Part shown: positions 1 to 8,704 of the stretch, piece after piece
How the letters are laid out: the number at the start of each line of letters is the position of its first letter
Numbering within the stretch: position 1 is the first letter of the stretch
Assembly (NCBI RefSeq): GCF_014202765.1
Contig: NZ_JACHHN010000008.1
Location: 62,001 to 126,000 of the forward strand
DNA from: Silvimonas terrae
GTDB taxonomy: Bacteria > Pseudomonadota > Gammaproteobacteria > Burkholderiales > Chitinibacteraceae
Direction of reading: 5' to 3'
DNA length: 64,000 nt
Position numbers and translations under genes: made by a program
The notes under the pieces: generated by a model
Databases searched by the model: none
What the model was told of the DNA's origin: nothing
What the model saw: the letters and a program-made list of their open reading frames with translations, nothing else

Positions 1-556
1 GTGGCGCGCAGGTCAGAATGGGCAGCAGGAAGTCTGGAATGCTGACGTTGCCGGGCATGCCGCAGCTTCCTCGCTCAAGGCTGATCCTGCACTCGTCAAT
101 CCTTACCACTTCATGCCGCCGATTGCCCCGCACCTGGCCGCCCGAGAGGTGGGGGTAACGGTGTCGCTGACGCATATCGCGGCATGCCATGCGCAACTGC
201 AACAGCAAGCGGATGTGGTGCTGGTGGAAGGCGCAGGTGGCTGGCTGGCCCCACTCAATGATCAGGCATTTATGGCCGATCTGGCGGTGACGCTGGGTTT
301 GCCGGTGATCCTGGTCGTGGGGATGCGGTTGGGGTGTATTAATCATGCGCTGCTCACCGCACAGGCCATACGCGCGCGCGGGTTGATCCTGGCCGGCTGG
401 GTGGCCAACCGGGTGGATCCGGCCATGGCCCGCTATGAAGACAATCTGGCTACGCTGCAATCTACCCTGAATGCCCCCCTGATCGGGCAGATTGCCCATC
501 ACCCAGAGGCGGAAAAAGGCAGCCTGCCGGCCGAGGCTGTTGCTTTTCTAGTCTGA
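1..556 (+). CDS. bioD: Dethiobiotin synthetase BioD (5' end missing)
   Basis: Closes the ureido ring of dethiobiotin from 7,8-diaminopelargonate, CO2 and ATP in the cytoplasm, the step before biotin synthase. The reading frame is open from base 2, so the start and the N-terminal P-loop lie outside the window. The remaining part carries the signature PPIAPHLAA, the loop VEGAGGW of the ATP/substrate site and the nucleotide-base motif NRVDP. The C-terminus ends normally at a TGA. Six bases separate it from the longest frame of the next gene. Family assignment is firm; only the 5' end is unknown. Confidence 0.93.
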   Translation, partial: WRAGQNGQQEVWNADVAGHAAASSLKADPALVNPYHFMPPIAPHLAAREVGVTVSLTHIAACHAQLQQQADVVLVEGAGGWLAPLNDQAFMADLAVTLGLPVILVVGMRLGCINHALLTAQAIRARGLILAGWVANRVDPAMARYEDNLATLQSTLNAPLIGQIAHHPEAEKGSLPAEAVAFLV

Positions 557-616
557 ATACTTGTGTCAGGGTTGCGGCTGGCGCAAACTGGCGAACTAAA
601 CCGACCGGATCAATCC

Positions 617-1204
617 ATGAACCTGTTTGTGAAGCGGCTGATGCCGTGGCTATGTGTCATTTTGCTGGCGGTACTGACTACCGGATGTTCTAAAGTGGCC
701 TTTGAAGGTACCGATATAACGGGTGCCAACTTTGGCGGTGACTTCACCCTGGTCGATCATCATGGCAAAGCGCGACGCCTGGCGGATTTTCAAGGCAAAG
801 TCGTTGCATTGTTCTTTGGCTACACACATTGTCCGGATGTTTGTCCGGTGACCATGGCAGAATACGCGGCCGTCATGAAAAGTCTGGGTGACAGGGCCAA
901 AGACGTGCAAGTGTTGTTCGTCTCGCTGGACCCGGAACGCGATACGCCCGCCTTGTTGTCGCAATATGTGCCTGCGTTCAACCCGACCTTTGTCGGCCTG
1001 ACCGGCACGCCACAACAGGTGGATGCGGTGGCCAAACAGTACAAAGTGATTTACCAGAAGCAGGGCACGGGTGCCAACTACACACTCGATCATAGTGCCG
1101 GCAGTTATCTGCTGGACCGGAAAGGGCGCCTGCGAGTGCTGGAAAATTACGGTGCCGCACCCACTGTGCTGACGAAAGACATCAATACCCTGATTGAGGA
1201 ATAA
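617..1204 (+). CDS. Sco1/SenC/PrrC-family copper lipoprotein
   Basis: Sco proteins bind copper through a CxxxC pair and a distal histidine. They help metallate the CuA site of cytochrome oxidase or act as periplasmic thiol redox proteins. With the start at ATG 617 the protein is 195 residues: a hydrophobic N-terminus ending in TTGC (Cys24, lipobox-like), a thioredoxin-like fold, the metal motif Cys72-PDV-Cys76 in YTHCPDVCP, and the ligand His159 in LDHSAG. An upstream in-frame ATG at 563 would add 18 residues in front of the signal peptide and spoil it, so 617 is preferred. It lies between bioD and ycgR; no cytochrome oxidase genes are in view, so the target is not shown by context. Confidence 0.9.
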   Translation: MNLFVKRLMPWLCVILLAVLTTGCSKVAFEGTDITGANFGGDFTLVDHHGKARRLADFQGKVVALFFGYTHCPDVCPVTMAEYAAVMKSLGDRAKDVQVLFVSLDPERDTPALLSQYVPAFNPTFVGLTGTPQQVDAVAKQYKVIYQKQGTGANYTLDHSAGSYLLDRKGRLRVLENYGAAPTVLTKDINTLIEE

Positions 1205-1210
1205 GCTTGC

Positions 1211-1981
1211 ATGAGCGAGCCTGAGAACACCCAGGAACGGCAAGCGCCCATCACCGATGGTGAGGACGTTGCGCAGTACCTGTTGACCAACCCGCTGGAA
1301 ATCGGTGCGATTTTGCGCCAGTTGGTGCAGCGCGGCGACTTTGTGACCGTCTATTTTTCGCACGGCCAGAAGCTGATGCTATCCCGGATTCTGGCTGTGG
1401 ATGTCCCCAAGCGCGAAATCGTGCTTGACGTGGGTGGTCATGAGCCCACCAACGAAGCGCTGTCGCAATCCGACCGCAATGTGGTGGTGGCCTTGCCCGA
1501 CGGCGTAAAAATCCAGTTTGTGATCGGCCGTCCCAAACTGATCAAGTTTGAAGGTTCGCCAGCGTTTACGGTGCCCTTTCCCTCTGATTTGATCAAACTG
1601 CAGCGACGCGAGTTTTTCCGTATCGAAACCCCACTGGTCCGACCGTGGCTGTGCAGCACCACGCTGGCAGACCGCCAGCGCGCCACACTGGAAATCCACG
1701 ACATCTCGCTGGGTGGGGTAGGGTTGTGGGCGTCGCCAGCCCAGGCTGCGCAGTTGCAGGCGGGTGAACAACTGGCCAAGACCGAACTGGAACTGGGGCA
1801 GTGGGGTACCATGCCGGTCGCATTGGAAGTGCGCTCCCGCCGGGTGATGACGAACCGGACCGGGCAGGAAGTGCATCACATCGGCTGTCGTTTTTTGAAT
1901 CTGACCCGGCAAGCCGAGGCCACGCTGCAAAAGCTGCTGGCGCAACTGGAGCGCGAACGCAAATCGCTGGTTGGGCGCTGA
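1211..1981 (+). CDS. ycgR: Flagellar brake protein YcgR (PilZ domain)
   Basis: C-di-GMP receptor that binds the flagellar motor and slows or biases rotation when c-di-GMP is high. The 256-residue protein has the N-terminal YcgR domain (about 20-115) and a C-terminal PilZ domain (about 125-245). The c-di-GMP motifs are visible: QRREFFR, the RxxxR loop, and DISLGGVG, the D/NxSxxG motif. It starts 6 bases after the Sco1 gene, suggesting cotranscription. The several c-di-GMP enzymes in this window (HD-GYP, EAL, GGDEF) give it an obvious signal source, and the flagellar operon further on gives it a target. Confidence 0.92.
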   Translation: MSEPENTQERQAPITDGEDVAQYLLTNPLEIGAILRQLVQRGDFVTVYFSHGQKLMLSRILAVDVPKREIVLDVGGHEPTNEALSQSDRNVVVALPDGVKIQFVIGRPKLIKFEGSPAFTVPFPSDLIKLQRREFFRIETPLVRPWLCSTTLADRQRATLEIHDISLGGVGLWASPAQAAQLQAGEQLAKTELELGQWGTMPVALEVRSRRVMTNRTGQEVHHIGCRFLNLTRQAEATLQKLLAQLERERKSLVGR

Positions 1982-2014
1982 CCCGCCCGGTTTTCGCGCG
2001 CCTCCACCAAAAAA

Positions 2015-2043
2015 ACAAAAAGCCCCGGTAGGGGCTTTTTTGT
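2015..2043. terminator. Bidirectional intrinsic terminator between ycgR and the alcohol dehydrogenase
   Basis: A 10-bp perfect stem (2017-2026 with 2031-2040), GGTA loop, A-run on the left and T-run on the right. It therefore works for the plus-strand ycgR and for the convergent minus-strand dehydrogenase. Confidence 0.9.
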
Positions 2044-2062
2044 TGGGGGGGGCAGGGCGACC

Positions 2063-3085
2063 TCAGAACTCCAGGACCACCCGACCCAGCAGCTCACCTG
2101 CCAGCATTTTGTCGAAGATACTGTTGATGTCGTCCAGCCTGGCTTTGCTGTAATGCACCTTGATCTTGCCATCCGCGGCAAACTGCAAAGACTCACGCAA
2201 GTCTTCCCGGGTGCCGACAATGGAGCCGCGCACGGTAATGCGCTTGAGCACGACGTCAAAGATCGGGGTTTCAAACGTGCCCGGTGGCAAACCGACCAGC
2301 GAAATCGTACCGCCACGGCGCAACAGATCAATCCCTTGCTTGAAGGCTGCAGGCGATACCGCAGTCACCAGTGCACCATGAACACCACCCGTATCTTTCT
2401 GCACCTTGGCGACCATATCTTTGTCGGCATAGTCGTAGGCCAGATCGGCACCCAGTTCTTTGGCCAGCGCGAGCTTTTCCGCGCCGTGGTCAATGGCAAC
2501 CACCTTGAAACCCATCGCCTTGGCATATTGCACCGCCACGTGGCCCAATCCGCCAATGCCGGAAATGGCGACCCAGTCGCCGGGCTTGGCGTCTGTTTCT
2601 TTCAGCCCTTTGTAGGTGGTCACACCCGCGCACAGGATCGGCGCGACGTCCAGTGGGTCAAGGCCTTTGGGGATCTGGGCCACATAGTCAGCCGGGGCCA
2701 GCATGTATTCGGCAAAACCACCATTCACGGAATACCCCGTGTTGGTCTGGGTTTCGCACAGGGTTTCCCAACCGGTAACGCAATAGGTGCAGCAACCGCA
2801 GGCTTCATGCAGCCAGGGTGAACCGACAATGTCGCCTTTCTTGATGCGGGTAACGCCGGGGCCGACTTCCACCACTTCCCCTACGCCTTCGTGGCCGGGA
2901 ATGAACGGTGGGGTGGGCTTGACCGGCCAGTCGCCGTGGGCGGCATGCAAATCGGTATGGCATACGCCGCAGGCGATCACACGGATCAAAACCTGACCAG
3001 GACCGGGGGAGGGGATTTCTACTTGGGTGATTTCAAGTGGTTTCTGGAATTCGCGAACCACTGCTGCACGTGCGGAGACTGACAT
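2063..3085 (-). CDS. adhP: Zinc-dependent alcohol dehydrogenase (AdhP/AdhA type)
   Basis: Medium-chain NAD(P)+-dependent alcohol dehydrogenase, 340 residues, the normal length for the bacterial AdhP group, which oxidises ethanol and other primary alcohols. Catalytic zinc ligands are Cys42 and His65-Glu66 in GHEGVGE, plus a later Cys in PILCAGVT. The structural zinc lobe has Cys96, 99, 102 and 110. The nucleotide-binding turn is GIGGLG in the Rossmann domain. Transcribed alone, convergent with ycgR. The assignment to class is strong; the physiological substrate is inferred from the family only. Confidence 0.93.
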   Translation of the reverse strand: MSVSARAAVVREFQKPLEITQVEIPSPGPGQVLIRVIACGVCHTDLHAAHGDWPVKPTPPFIPGHEGVGEVVEVGPGVTRIKKGDIVGSPWLHEACGCCTYCVTGWETLCETQTNTGYSVNGGFAEYMLAPADYVAQIPKGLDPLDVAPILCAGVTTYKGLKETDAKPGDWVAISGIGGLGHVAVQYAKAMGFKVVAIDHGAEKLALAKELGADLAYDYADKDMVAKVQKDTGGVHGALVTAVSPAAFKQGIDLLRRGGTISLVGLPPGTFETPIFDVVLKRITVRGSIVGTREDLRESLQFAADGKIKVHYSKARLDDINSIFDKMLAGELLGRVVLEF

Positions 3086-3234
3086 TGCTGACTCCTTGCC
3101 TTGATGGTGGAAGGAACAAGGCCGGTACCGGGTTTGGTGCCGACTGTATCTGAGCAGGTTAAGTCTTTCTTCTCAAGGTTCTGTTGACCTGAAGCAATTT
3201 TTTTGGCGTTGCTTGGGAGTTTTGTAAATATGAA

Positions 3235-4170
3235 TCAAAAAGAAGAGGCGAAAAAACTGGCAGTGGTGGGCCAGCGCAGACGAACCCGCAATTCTTGCTT
3301 GAGCCGGGTATTGCGCAAGCGTCTGGATTCGCCCAGATAGGACAGTATTGCCGGAGAAAGTTTCACTTGTGCCTGTTCGCGCGTGATGCGGGGCGGACGG
3401 GGCAGGTGGCAGGCATCGGCCACTTCATCAAACCAGTCGCCCATGCGGGAGGGCGCGTCATCCACCACGTTGTAGGTGCGCAAAGGCCGGCCACGGAACA
3501 GGGCGATGCCAATGGCGCGGGCCAGATCATCGGCATGGATATGGTTGGACCAGCTGTCTTCTTCCTGGTGCAAGACCGGGTCTCCCCGGCTGATGCGTTC
3601 GGTTGGCAGGCGGCCGGCAGCATAAATACCCGGCGCACGCAAAATAGCGAGCGGTCGTTGCGTACGCCGCGCCCAGCCCCGTAGTTGCTGTTCTGCGCTG
3701 GCGCGCCGGCGGGCTCTGGCGCTGTCTGGCCGGGCACCGCTGCTTTCATCCAGCCACTGGCCGGCCGCATTGCCGTACACGCCGGTCGTGCTAATGTAGA
3801 CGGCGGGTCGGGGTGGGTATGTTAGAATTGATGCCCTGTTGCTTCGGGGGGGCCGTTTTTGCAACGCGTTCAGCAACTTGCGCGTGCGCGAATCGACCTC
3901 ACCTGATGCATCTGGCGGTACGCTGTGAATCAGTGCTGCACCCAGGCCAGCCAGGCGGGTCAGGGTGGCAGGATGATCCAGATCCGCCAGAACGGGCACC
4001 GCGCCCAGCGCGCGCAGGCGATCGGCCACTTCAGGTCGCCGACACAGTACAAATACCCTGAAACGTTGTAACAGCCATGGCAAGGCGCGCGTCACCACGT
4101 CGCCGCAGCCGGCAATCAGCAGCCGCGGTTTAATCCGCTGACGCGAACGATTCTTGTTAATTGGCAACAC
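3235..4170 (-). CDS. NAD(P)-binding SDR/epimerase-family protein (YeeZ-like)
   Basis: Extended short-chain dehydrogenase-like protein with an N-terminal Rossmann turn (LLIAGCGDVV), the strand YISTTGVYG that replaces the usual YxxxK segment, and the motif HADDLARAI typical of the YeeZ/epimerase group. The function of YeeZ proteins is not established. A much longer frame reaches base 4347 but would run through the start of the divergent flavin reductase. The likely start is GTG at 4170 (or TTG at 4167), giving about 311 residues. The gene pair is divergent with only about 25 bases between starts, so promoters must overlap coding DNA. Confidence 0.78.
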   Translation of the reverse strand: MLPINKNRSRQRIKPRLLIAGCGDVVTRALPWLLQRFRVFVLCRRPEVADRLRALGAVPVLADLDHPATLTRLAGLGAALIHSVPPDASGEVDSRTRKLLNALQKRPPRSNRASILTYPPRPAVYISTTGVYGNAAGQWLDESSGARPDSARARRRASAEQQLRGWARRTQRPLAILRAPGIYAAGRLPTERISRGDPVLHQEEDSWSNHIHADDLARAIGIALFRGRPLRTYNVVDDAPSRMGDWFDEVADACHLPRPPRITREQAQVKLSPAILSYLGESRRLRNTRLKQELRVRLRWPTTASFFASSF

Positions 4171-4195
4171 TTGATTGATCTGGAAAGATTTGACG

Positions 4196-5230
4196 ATGTC
4201 CAAGCAACTTACCATTCTGCCTTCCGGCCAGCAAATCAGCATGCAAGAAGGGCAGACCATTCTGGATGCCGCCATTGGCGCGGGCTTTAGCATGCCGTAC
4301 GGCTGCAAGAACGGCGCCTGCGGTGCCTGCAAGGGCCAGGTGGTCAATGGTCAGGTGAGCTACCCGGACGGTTATGCTGAATCTGCTTTGCCGCATATGG
4401 AGCGTGAGCGTGGTTTGGCGTTGTATTGCTGTGCCGTGCCAGAGGGCGATATCACGGTGGAATGCCGTGAGGTGAGCGCCACCAAGGATATCCAGATCAA
4501 GACGCTACCCTGCCGCGTGCAAAAGATCGAAAAAGTCTCGCACGATGTGGCGGTGTTGTCCTTCAAACTGCCGACGACAGAGCGCATGCAGTTTCTGGCA
4601 GGCCAGTATATTGACCTGCACACCAAAGGCGGCAAGAAGCGAAGCTTCAGCATTGCCAACGCCCCGCATGATGATGAATACCTGCAATTGCACATCCGCT
4701 GCATGCCCGGTGGCGAGTTTGCCAACTATGTCTGGAACGAGATGAAAGAGCGCGAAATCATGCGCTTTACCGGTCCGCTGGGTTCATTCTTCCTGCGTGA
4801 AGACAGCAACAAGCCGATTATCTTTGTCGCGACCGGCACGGGTTTTGCACCGATCAAGGGCATTCTGGAGCATGCCTTCAACAAGGGCATCGACCGGCAG
4901 ATGGTGTTGTACTGGGGGGCACGTAGCCTGCGTGATCTGTACATGCCAGAACTGCCAGAGCAGTGGGCCAAGGATCACCCCAACTTCAAGTACATTCCGG
5001 TGTTGTCTGAGCCGGCGCCGGAAGACAACTGGACTGGCCGCACAGGCTTTGTGCATGAAACCGTGATGGATGACTTTGGCACCATGGCGGCATGGCAGGT
5101 GTACGCCTGCGGCGCGCCGGTGATGGTCGAGGCCGCATACAAAAACTTTGTGGCGCGCGGTCTGCCAGAAGATGAGTTCTTTTCTGATGCCTTCTTTAGC
5201 TCCAAAGATACGACCAAGCCGGCTGTCTGA
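4196..5230 (+). CDS. Ferredoxin-type flavin reductase (AscD/CDP-6-deoxyglucoseen reductase-like)
   Basis: A fusion of a plant-type [2Fe-2S] domain and a ferredoxin-NADP reductase-like module, 344 residues from ATG 4196. Cys37, Cys42, Cys45 and a fourth Cys at 78/79 form the cluster. RSFSIAN binds FAD and VATGTGFAPIKG binds the pyridine nucleotide. Databases often name this group after CDP-6-deoxy-delta-3,4-glucoseen reductase, but no deoxysugar genes are nearby, so a general NAD(P)H:flavin or oxygenase-reductase role is as likely. An in-frame ATG at 4175 exists; 4196 is chosen because GGAAAG lies 8 bases upstream. A strong terminator follows. Confidence 0.88.
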   Translation: MSKQLTILPSGQQISMQEGQTILDAAIGAGFSMPYGCKNGACGACKGQVVNGQVSYPDGYAESALPHMERERGLALYCCAVPEGDITVECREVSATKDIQIKTLPCRVQKIEKVSHDVAVLSFKLPTTERMQFLAGQYIDLHTKGGKKRSFSIANAPHDDEYLQLHIRCMPGGEFANYVWNEMKEREIMRFTGPLGSFFLREDSNKPIIFVATGTGFAPIKGILEHAFNKGIDRQMVLYWGARSLRDLYMPELPEQWAKDHPNFKYIPVLSEPAPEDNWTGRTGFVHETVMDDFGTMAAWQVYACGAPVMVEAAYKNFVARGLPEDEFFSDAFFSSKDTTKPAV

Positions 5231-5243
5231 TCACGCGTGCCAG

Positions 5244-5291
5244 CCCGCCAACAAAAAAGCCACCGCAGCAGGTGGCTTTTTTGTTGGCGGG
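5244..5291 (+). terminator. Intrinsic terminator with a 21-bp perfect stem
   Basis: Arms 5244-5264 and 5271-5291 are exact reverse complements around a GCAGCA loop. The arms contain the A6/T6 tracts themselves, so the hairpin is symmetric and can act in both directions. Confidence 0.9.
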
Positions 5292-5297
5292 TTCATG

Positions 5298-5325
5298 AAA
5301 AAAAGCCCCGCAAGATAAGCAGGGC
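5298..5325 (-). terminator. Intrinsic terminator of the dioxygenase gene
   Basis: Read on the minus strand: a 7-bp GC stem (one G-U pair, 5305-5311 with 5319-5325) followed by a run of seven T, 35 bases past the dioxygenase stop. Confidence 0.75.
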
Positions 5326-5359
5326 CGAAGGGCAAATCAGTGTTGAAAGTCGGCCATAT

Positions 5360-6358
5360 TCAGCCGGGCAGGGCGGCAGGGTCTACTGCCAGAAGGTCGT
5401 CAGACCAGCGGCGCAGGCCAAGCACTTTCTCGCCCAGTGGGCTGAGTGCGGCACGCGGATAACGGGTTTGCTCCCAGTTGCGTGGATCACCCGGAAAGGC
5501 GTACCCGCGCGCTGGTTCGCGCCGATACCAACTCCCTACACGCCAGTCCCGCAGTTCGGTGTTGGCTTCATCGGCCGGGGTGAACGAGATGTACTGGGCC
5601 AGCCGTACCTTGTTGGTCGAAGTATTGGGCCGGATGCCATGGGCCAGCAGGCTGTTGAAGATCAGCAAGTCGCCGGCCTGCATCGGGATGAACTGTACTG
5701 GCCATGGCACGCTGGCCAGATCGGGCTGCCACGGGTTGCGGTCTGCCGGGGCGGTTTTGCGCCATTCGGCAAACTGCTCAAACAATTGGGGAATGCACTG
5801 GAAGCCACCGCCTTCTTCGGTGGTATCCGACAAGGCCAGCACGCCTTGTACGTTGACCGGCAACGGGTTCAGCGTGGTATCGGCATCCCAGTGGATAAAG
5901 CCGCCGAACTTGCGCGCGCCCTGGTTGGGCGGGTTCAGGTTGGCGCGGTCAATAGTTACCCACAGGTCTTCCCGGTCCCAGATATCAACAAATGCGTTGT
6001 AGATGCGCTCGGACTGGCGGTTATCCCACATCGTCTGGTTCTGGTAGGCCTCCACCATGCCGGAGCCGTTGAGTTCTTTCATCTCATGGTCGCGCAGTTG
6101 CGGCTTGGTCCAGTTGGCGGGGTCTTGCGGGGTCAGTTCCTGGAATTCCCACAGAAAGTCTGTCGTGCGCTTGACCGCCTCCGTCGGGACGGCGTTCTTG
6201 ATGATCACGTAGCCATAACGTTGCCAGTGGGCAAAATCGGCTTCCGACAATACGCGCAGCGGCAGCGCTTTTTTCAGATCACGCAACTGCACTTGATCCA
6301 GATAGGCAACAGAGGGGTTACCGGGGCGGTTGTCGCCATATTGGTAGCGATCGTTCAT
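5360..6358 (-). CDS. Phytanoyl-CoA dioxygenase (PhyH) family protein
   Basis: Fe(II)/2-oxoglutarate-dependent oxygenase of 332 residues. The metal triad is visible as His156-x-Asp158 in FIHWDAD and His240 in LLAHGIRPN, with Arg252 placed to hold 2-oxoglutarate. PhyH proteins hydroxylate many small molecules, so the substrate cannot be named. It is divergent from an AraC-type regulator 115 bases away with an inverted repeat in between, which suggests that the regulator controls it in response to the substrate. Confidence 0.88.
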   Translation of the reverse strand: MNDRYQYGDNRPGNPSVAYLDQVQLRDLKKALPLRVLSEADFAHWQRYGYVIIKNAVPTEAVKRTTDFLWEFQELTPQDPANWTKPQLRDHEMKELNGSGMVEAYQNQTMWDNRQSERIYNAFVDIWDREDLWVTIDRANLNPPNQGARKFGGFIHWDADTTLNPLPVNVQGVLALSDTTEEGGGFQCIPQLFEQFAEWRKTAPADRNPWQPDLASVPWPVQFIPMQAGDLLIFNSLLAHGIRPNTSTNKVRLAQYISFTPADEANTELRDWRVGSWYRREPARGYAFPGDPRNWEQTRYPRAALSPLGEKVLGLRRWSDDLLAVDPAALPG

Positions 6359-6385
6359 GGTGTACTCCAGGGTGGATGCGCTGAT

Positions 6386-6430
6386 TTTGCGCTGCCAACT
6401 GGCCGCCGTTTACGCTTGATATAGCGCAAA
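6386..6430. promoter_or_regulatory. Inverted repeat between the PhyH and AraC genes, candidate operator
   Basis: TTTGCGCT (6386-6393) and its exact complement AGCGCAAA (6423-6430) lie 29 bases apart in the divergent promoter region. Spacing of the centres (37 bases) is not a clean multiple of the helical turn, so this is only a candidate binding site for the AraC protein. Confidence 0.35.
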
Positions 6431-6473
6431 CTGATACTATTGTGACGTCTGATTGTGCAGTGCAGGTGAGAGT

Positions 6474-7331
6474 TTGAAACCGCAACGCGAACACGTGACC
6501 GTGCCCGATGGCGCTTCCTGGACCTTGCTCTGGCGGGAATTGCCCAATCTGCCATTTGAATGGCACTACCACCCTGAGTTTGAACTGACGCTGACCGTGA
6601 ATGCGGCCGGACAGCGCTATGTGGGTGATCATCTGGGCGACTTTGCCGACGGTGATCTGGTGCTGGTCGGCCCCAATCTGCCGCATACCTGGTCGGCCCC
6701 GCACGCGCTGGATGAAACCCGGCCGGTGCTGGCGGTGGTAGTGTGGTTCAGCCGGGAGTGGGTAGAGAAACTGGTGACTGGCTTGCCGGAGCTGGCGCCA
6801 ATCCGCCGCCTTGCCGGTCAGGCTGCCCGCGCACTGCGGTTTTCCGATGTCGTGGCGGCGCAGGTGCGCCCGCAACTGTTGCAACTGGAGGCGCTGGACG
6901 CCGCGCGGCGCTTGCCCGTGTTGCTGGCGGTGTTGCTGGCACTGGCGGGGGATGCTGCTGCAGAGCCGCTCTCTGCCGGTGCCGTCACGCCTGATACCCA
7001 GGGTGGGCAAGATCGGCTGGCTCGCGTACTGGACCTGATGCACCAGCGTTTTGCCGAATCCCTGACGGTGGACGAACTGGCCGCGCGTGCAGCGCTATCA
7101 GTCGGGGCCTTTCACCGTTTTTTCAAACGGCAAACCGGCAAAACCGTGACGGCTTATCTGGCCCAACTGCGCGTAGGGCATGCCTGCCAGTGGCTGATCC
7201 AGAGCGATAAACCGGTGGGCATGGTGGCGGAAGCCGCCGGATACCGGAATCTGGCCCACTTTAACCGGCAGTTTCTGGCGGCCAAGGGGATGACGCCCCG
7301 GCAATTCCGGCAGCGCTATCGTGCGCCATGA
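6474..7331 (+). CDS. AraC-family transcriptional regulator
   Basis: About 285 residues: an N-terminal cupin-like sensing domain (HYHPEFELTL, followed by GDLVLVGPNLPHTW) and two C-terminal helix-turn-helix motifs (LTVDELAARAALSVGAFHRF and the VGMVAEAAGYRNLAHFNRQF segment). No ATG fits; TTG at 6474 has AGGTG five bases upstream, while another TTG at 6453 lacks such a site. Likely regulates the divergent dioxygenase. The cupin residues imply a small-molecule ligand that is not identifiable here. Confidence 0.87.
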   Translation: MKPQREHVTVPDGASWTLLWRELPNLPFEWHYHPEFELTLTVNAAGQRYVGDHLGDFADGDLVLVGPNLPHTWSAPHALDETRPVLAVVVWFSREWVEKLVTGLPELAPIRRLAGQAARALRFSDVVAAQVRPQLLQLEALDAARRLPVLLAVLLALAGDAAAEPLSAGAVTPDTQGGQDRLARVLDLMHQRFAESLTVDELAARAALSVGAFHRFFKRQTGKTVTAYLAQLRVGHACQWLIQSDKPVGMVAEAAGYRNLAHFNRQFLAAKGMTPRQFRQRYRAP

Positions 7332-7356
7332 ACGTGGCCCCAGCGCGCAGACATGA

Positions 7357-7384
7357 AAAAACCGGACCCGAAGGTCCGGTTTTT
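7357..7384. terminator. Bidirectional terminator between the AraC gene and the porin
   Basis: A 12-bp perfect stem (7357-7368 with 7373-7384), CGAA tetraloop, flanked by A5 and T5 runs. Serves both converging genes. Confidence 0.9.
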
Positions 7385-7436
7385 ACTTTTACACTCGGCC
7401 AGAGAGAGGCTGGCCAGACTGTAGTGCCTGAGTCGA

Positions 7437-8495
7437 TTAGAACCAGGTCTTCAGGCCAGTCATCACGCGGTAGCTGCTTTCACCTGCGGCTGCAGTGCTG
7501 TCGTTGCCATAGTACAGCGCGTCGTCAGCAGCGCTGTACGATGCGTTGTCGCCGTTCTTCACGTAACGGGCGTCAACGAACGCCAGGCTGTGCTTGGACA
7601 GGCTGTAGTTGTAACGGGCATCGATGGCTTGCGCGCCGCTATCGTTCTGGGTGGCGCCGTTCAGCTTGGCGTCACGCAGGTTGATGTAGCTCAGGTAAAC
7701 ACCGTGCTTGCCTTGCTCGTAGGAGCCTTGGGCAACCCACATGTCTTGCTTGGTTTCGTCGCCGGTGTAGGTTTGTTGAACGCGCTTGAAGCCGCCCTTC
7801 ACACCAAAGCCGCTATCAAACTTGTAGTTGGCGCCAGCGTACCAGTTCTTGCTGTCGGTGCCGTCCAGCAGGGCAGGTTGGCCAGAGATATCTTCAGCGC
7901 TGATGTTGTCACGATGCTGGTAGGTACCATCGATACCCAGACCTTGCCACTTGTAGTTGGCGGTCAGGTCGTAGCCCTTGCTGCCTTGACGGCTTTGGTC
8001 TTCCAGGAAGTAAGCGGCGGAAGCATTAAAGCCGTACACGCTCGGCATGTCGTAACGCAGCACGTTCTTGGCGTAGTTGGACTGACCGAAGCCATAGTCG
8101 CGCACCAGCCACTCTGCACCGGTATCACCGTACAGGCGATTCAGGGCGTCGTAAGTCGGGCTCAGCATGTTACCGGCGCGGAAAGTACCGTAGTCACCGG
8201 TCAGGCCGATGTAGGCTTGGCGGTTACCCCAGTTGGCATCGCCGCCTTGAGTACGGTTGCCCGGCTGGTTCTGGATTTCTTGTTCGACACGCCAGATCAC
8301 CTTGCCGCCGGCATCAAGCTTGTCGCTGCCGGATACGCCGATGATCGCGTCGTAGGAAACACCGCCGGACTTGGTATTGCCGGCCTTCATGTAATCAACA
8401 CCACCGGTGATGTTACCGTCGATGGTGACGTCAGCCATTGCTGCGCCGGTACCGAGTGCCAGTGCTACAGCCAGGGTTGTGTATTTGATTTTCAT
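7437..8495 (-). CDS. Gram-negative outer-membrane porin
   Basis: Trimeric beta-barrel porin of the betaproteobacterial type (gram-negative porin, Porin_4-like), 352 residues. A clear signal peptide is cut at AMA|DVT (21/22), alternating amphipathic strands fill the rest, and it ends in the aromatic C-terminal residue (TWF) required for BAM recognition. The start is the ATG at 8495, preceded by AAAGGAG; the longer frame to 8585 adds a non-signal leader. A monocistronic gene with a strong ribosome site, as expected for an abundant protein. Pore selectivity cannot be read from the sequence. Confidence 0.93.
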   Translation of the reverse strand: MKIKYTTLAVALALGTGAAMADVTIDGNITGGVDYMKAGNTKSGGVSYDAIIGVSGSDKLDAGGKVIWRVEQEIQNQPGNRTQGGDANWGNRQAYIGLTGDYGTFRAGNMLSPTYDALNRLYGDTGAEWLVRDYGFGQSNYAKNVLRYDMPSVYGFNASAAYFLEDQSRQGSKGYDLTANYKWQGLGIDGTYQHRDNISAEDISGQPALLDGTDSKNWYAGANYKFDSGFGVKGGFKRVQQTYTGDETKQDMWVAQGSYEQGKHGVYLSYINLRDAKLNGATQNDSGAQAIDARYNYSLSKHSLAFVDARYVKNGDNASYSAADDALYYGNDSTAAAGESSYRVMTGLKTWF

Positions 8496-8704
8496 TTGTA
8501 GTTCTCCTTTGTCTGAATCCACGTCTTGTTTGGCTTGACGGCAGTGCCGCAAACTTGGATGCAGTTTAAGGAGGGGGCTTTTCATACACCCGTAACTATT
8601 TCCAACAGCATATTGTGAATTTTTACGGAATTTTTTTGATTAAAGTCGCTACAACTACGCGTGCTATATTGACCTGGCGCATATACGCTAAACGGAATTT
8701 ACGC

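Noticed and set aside
7590-8501. Long open frame (303 codons) on the plus strand opposite the porin
   Set aside because: It is an antisense shadow of the porin, whose signal peptide, ribosome site and C-terminal aromatic residue are clear. The plus frame has no start signal and odd composition.
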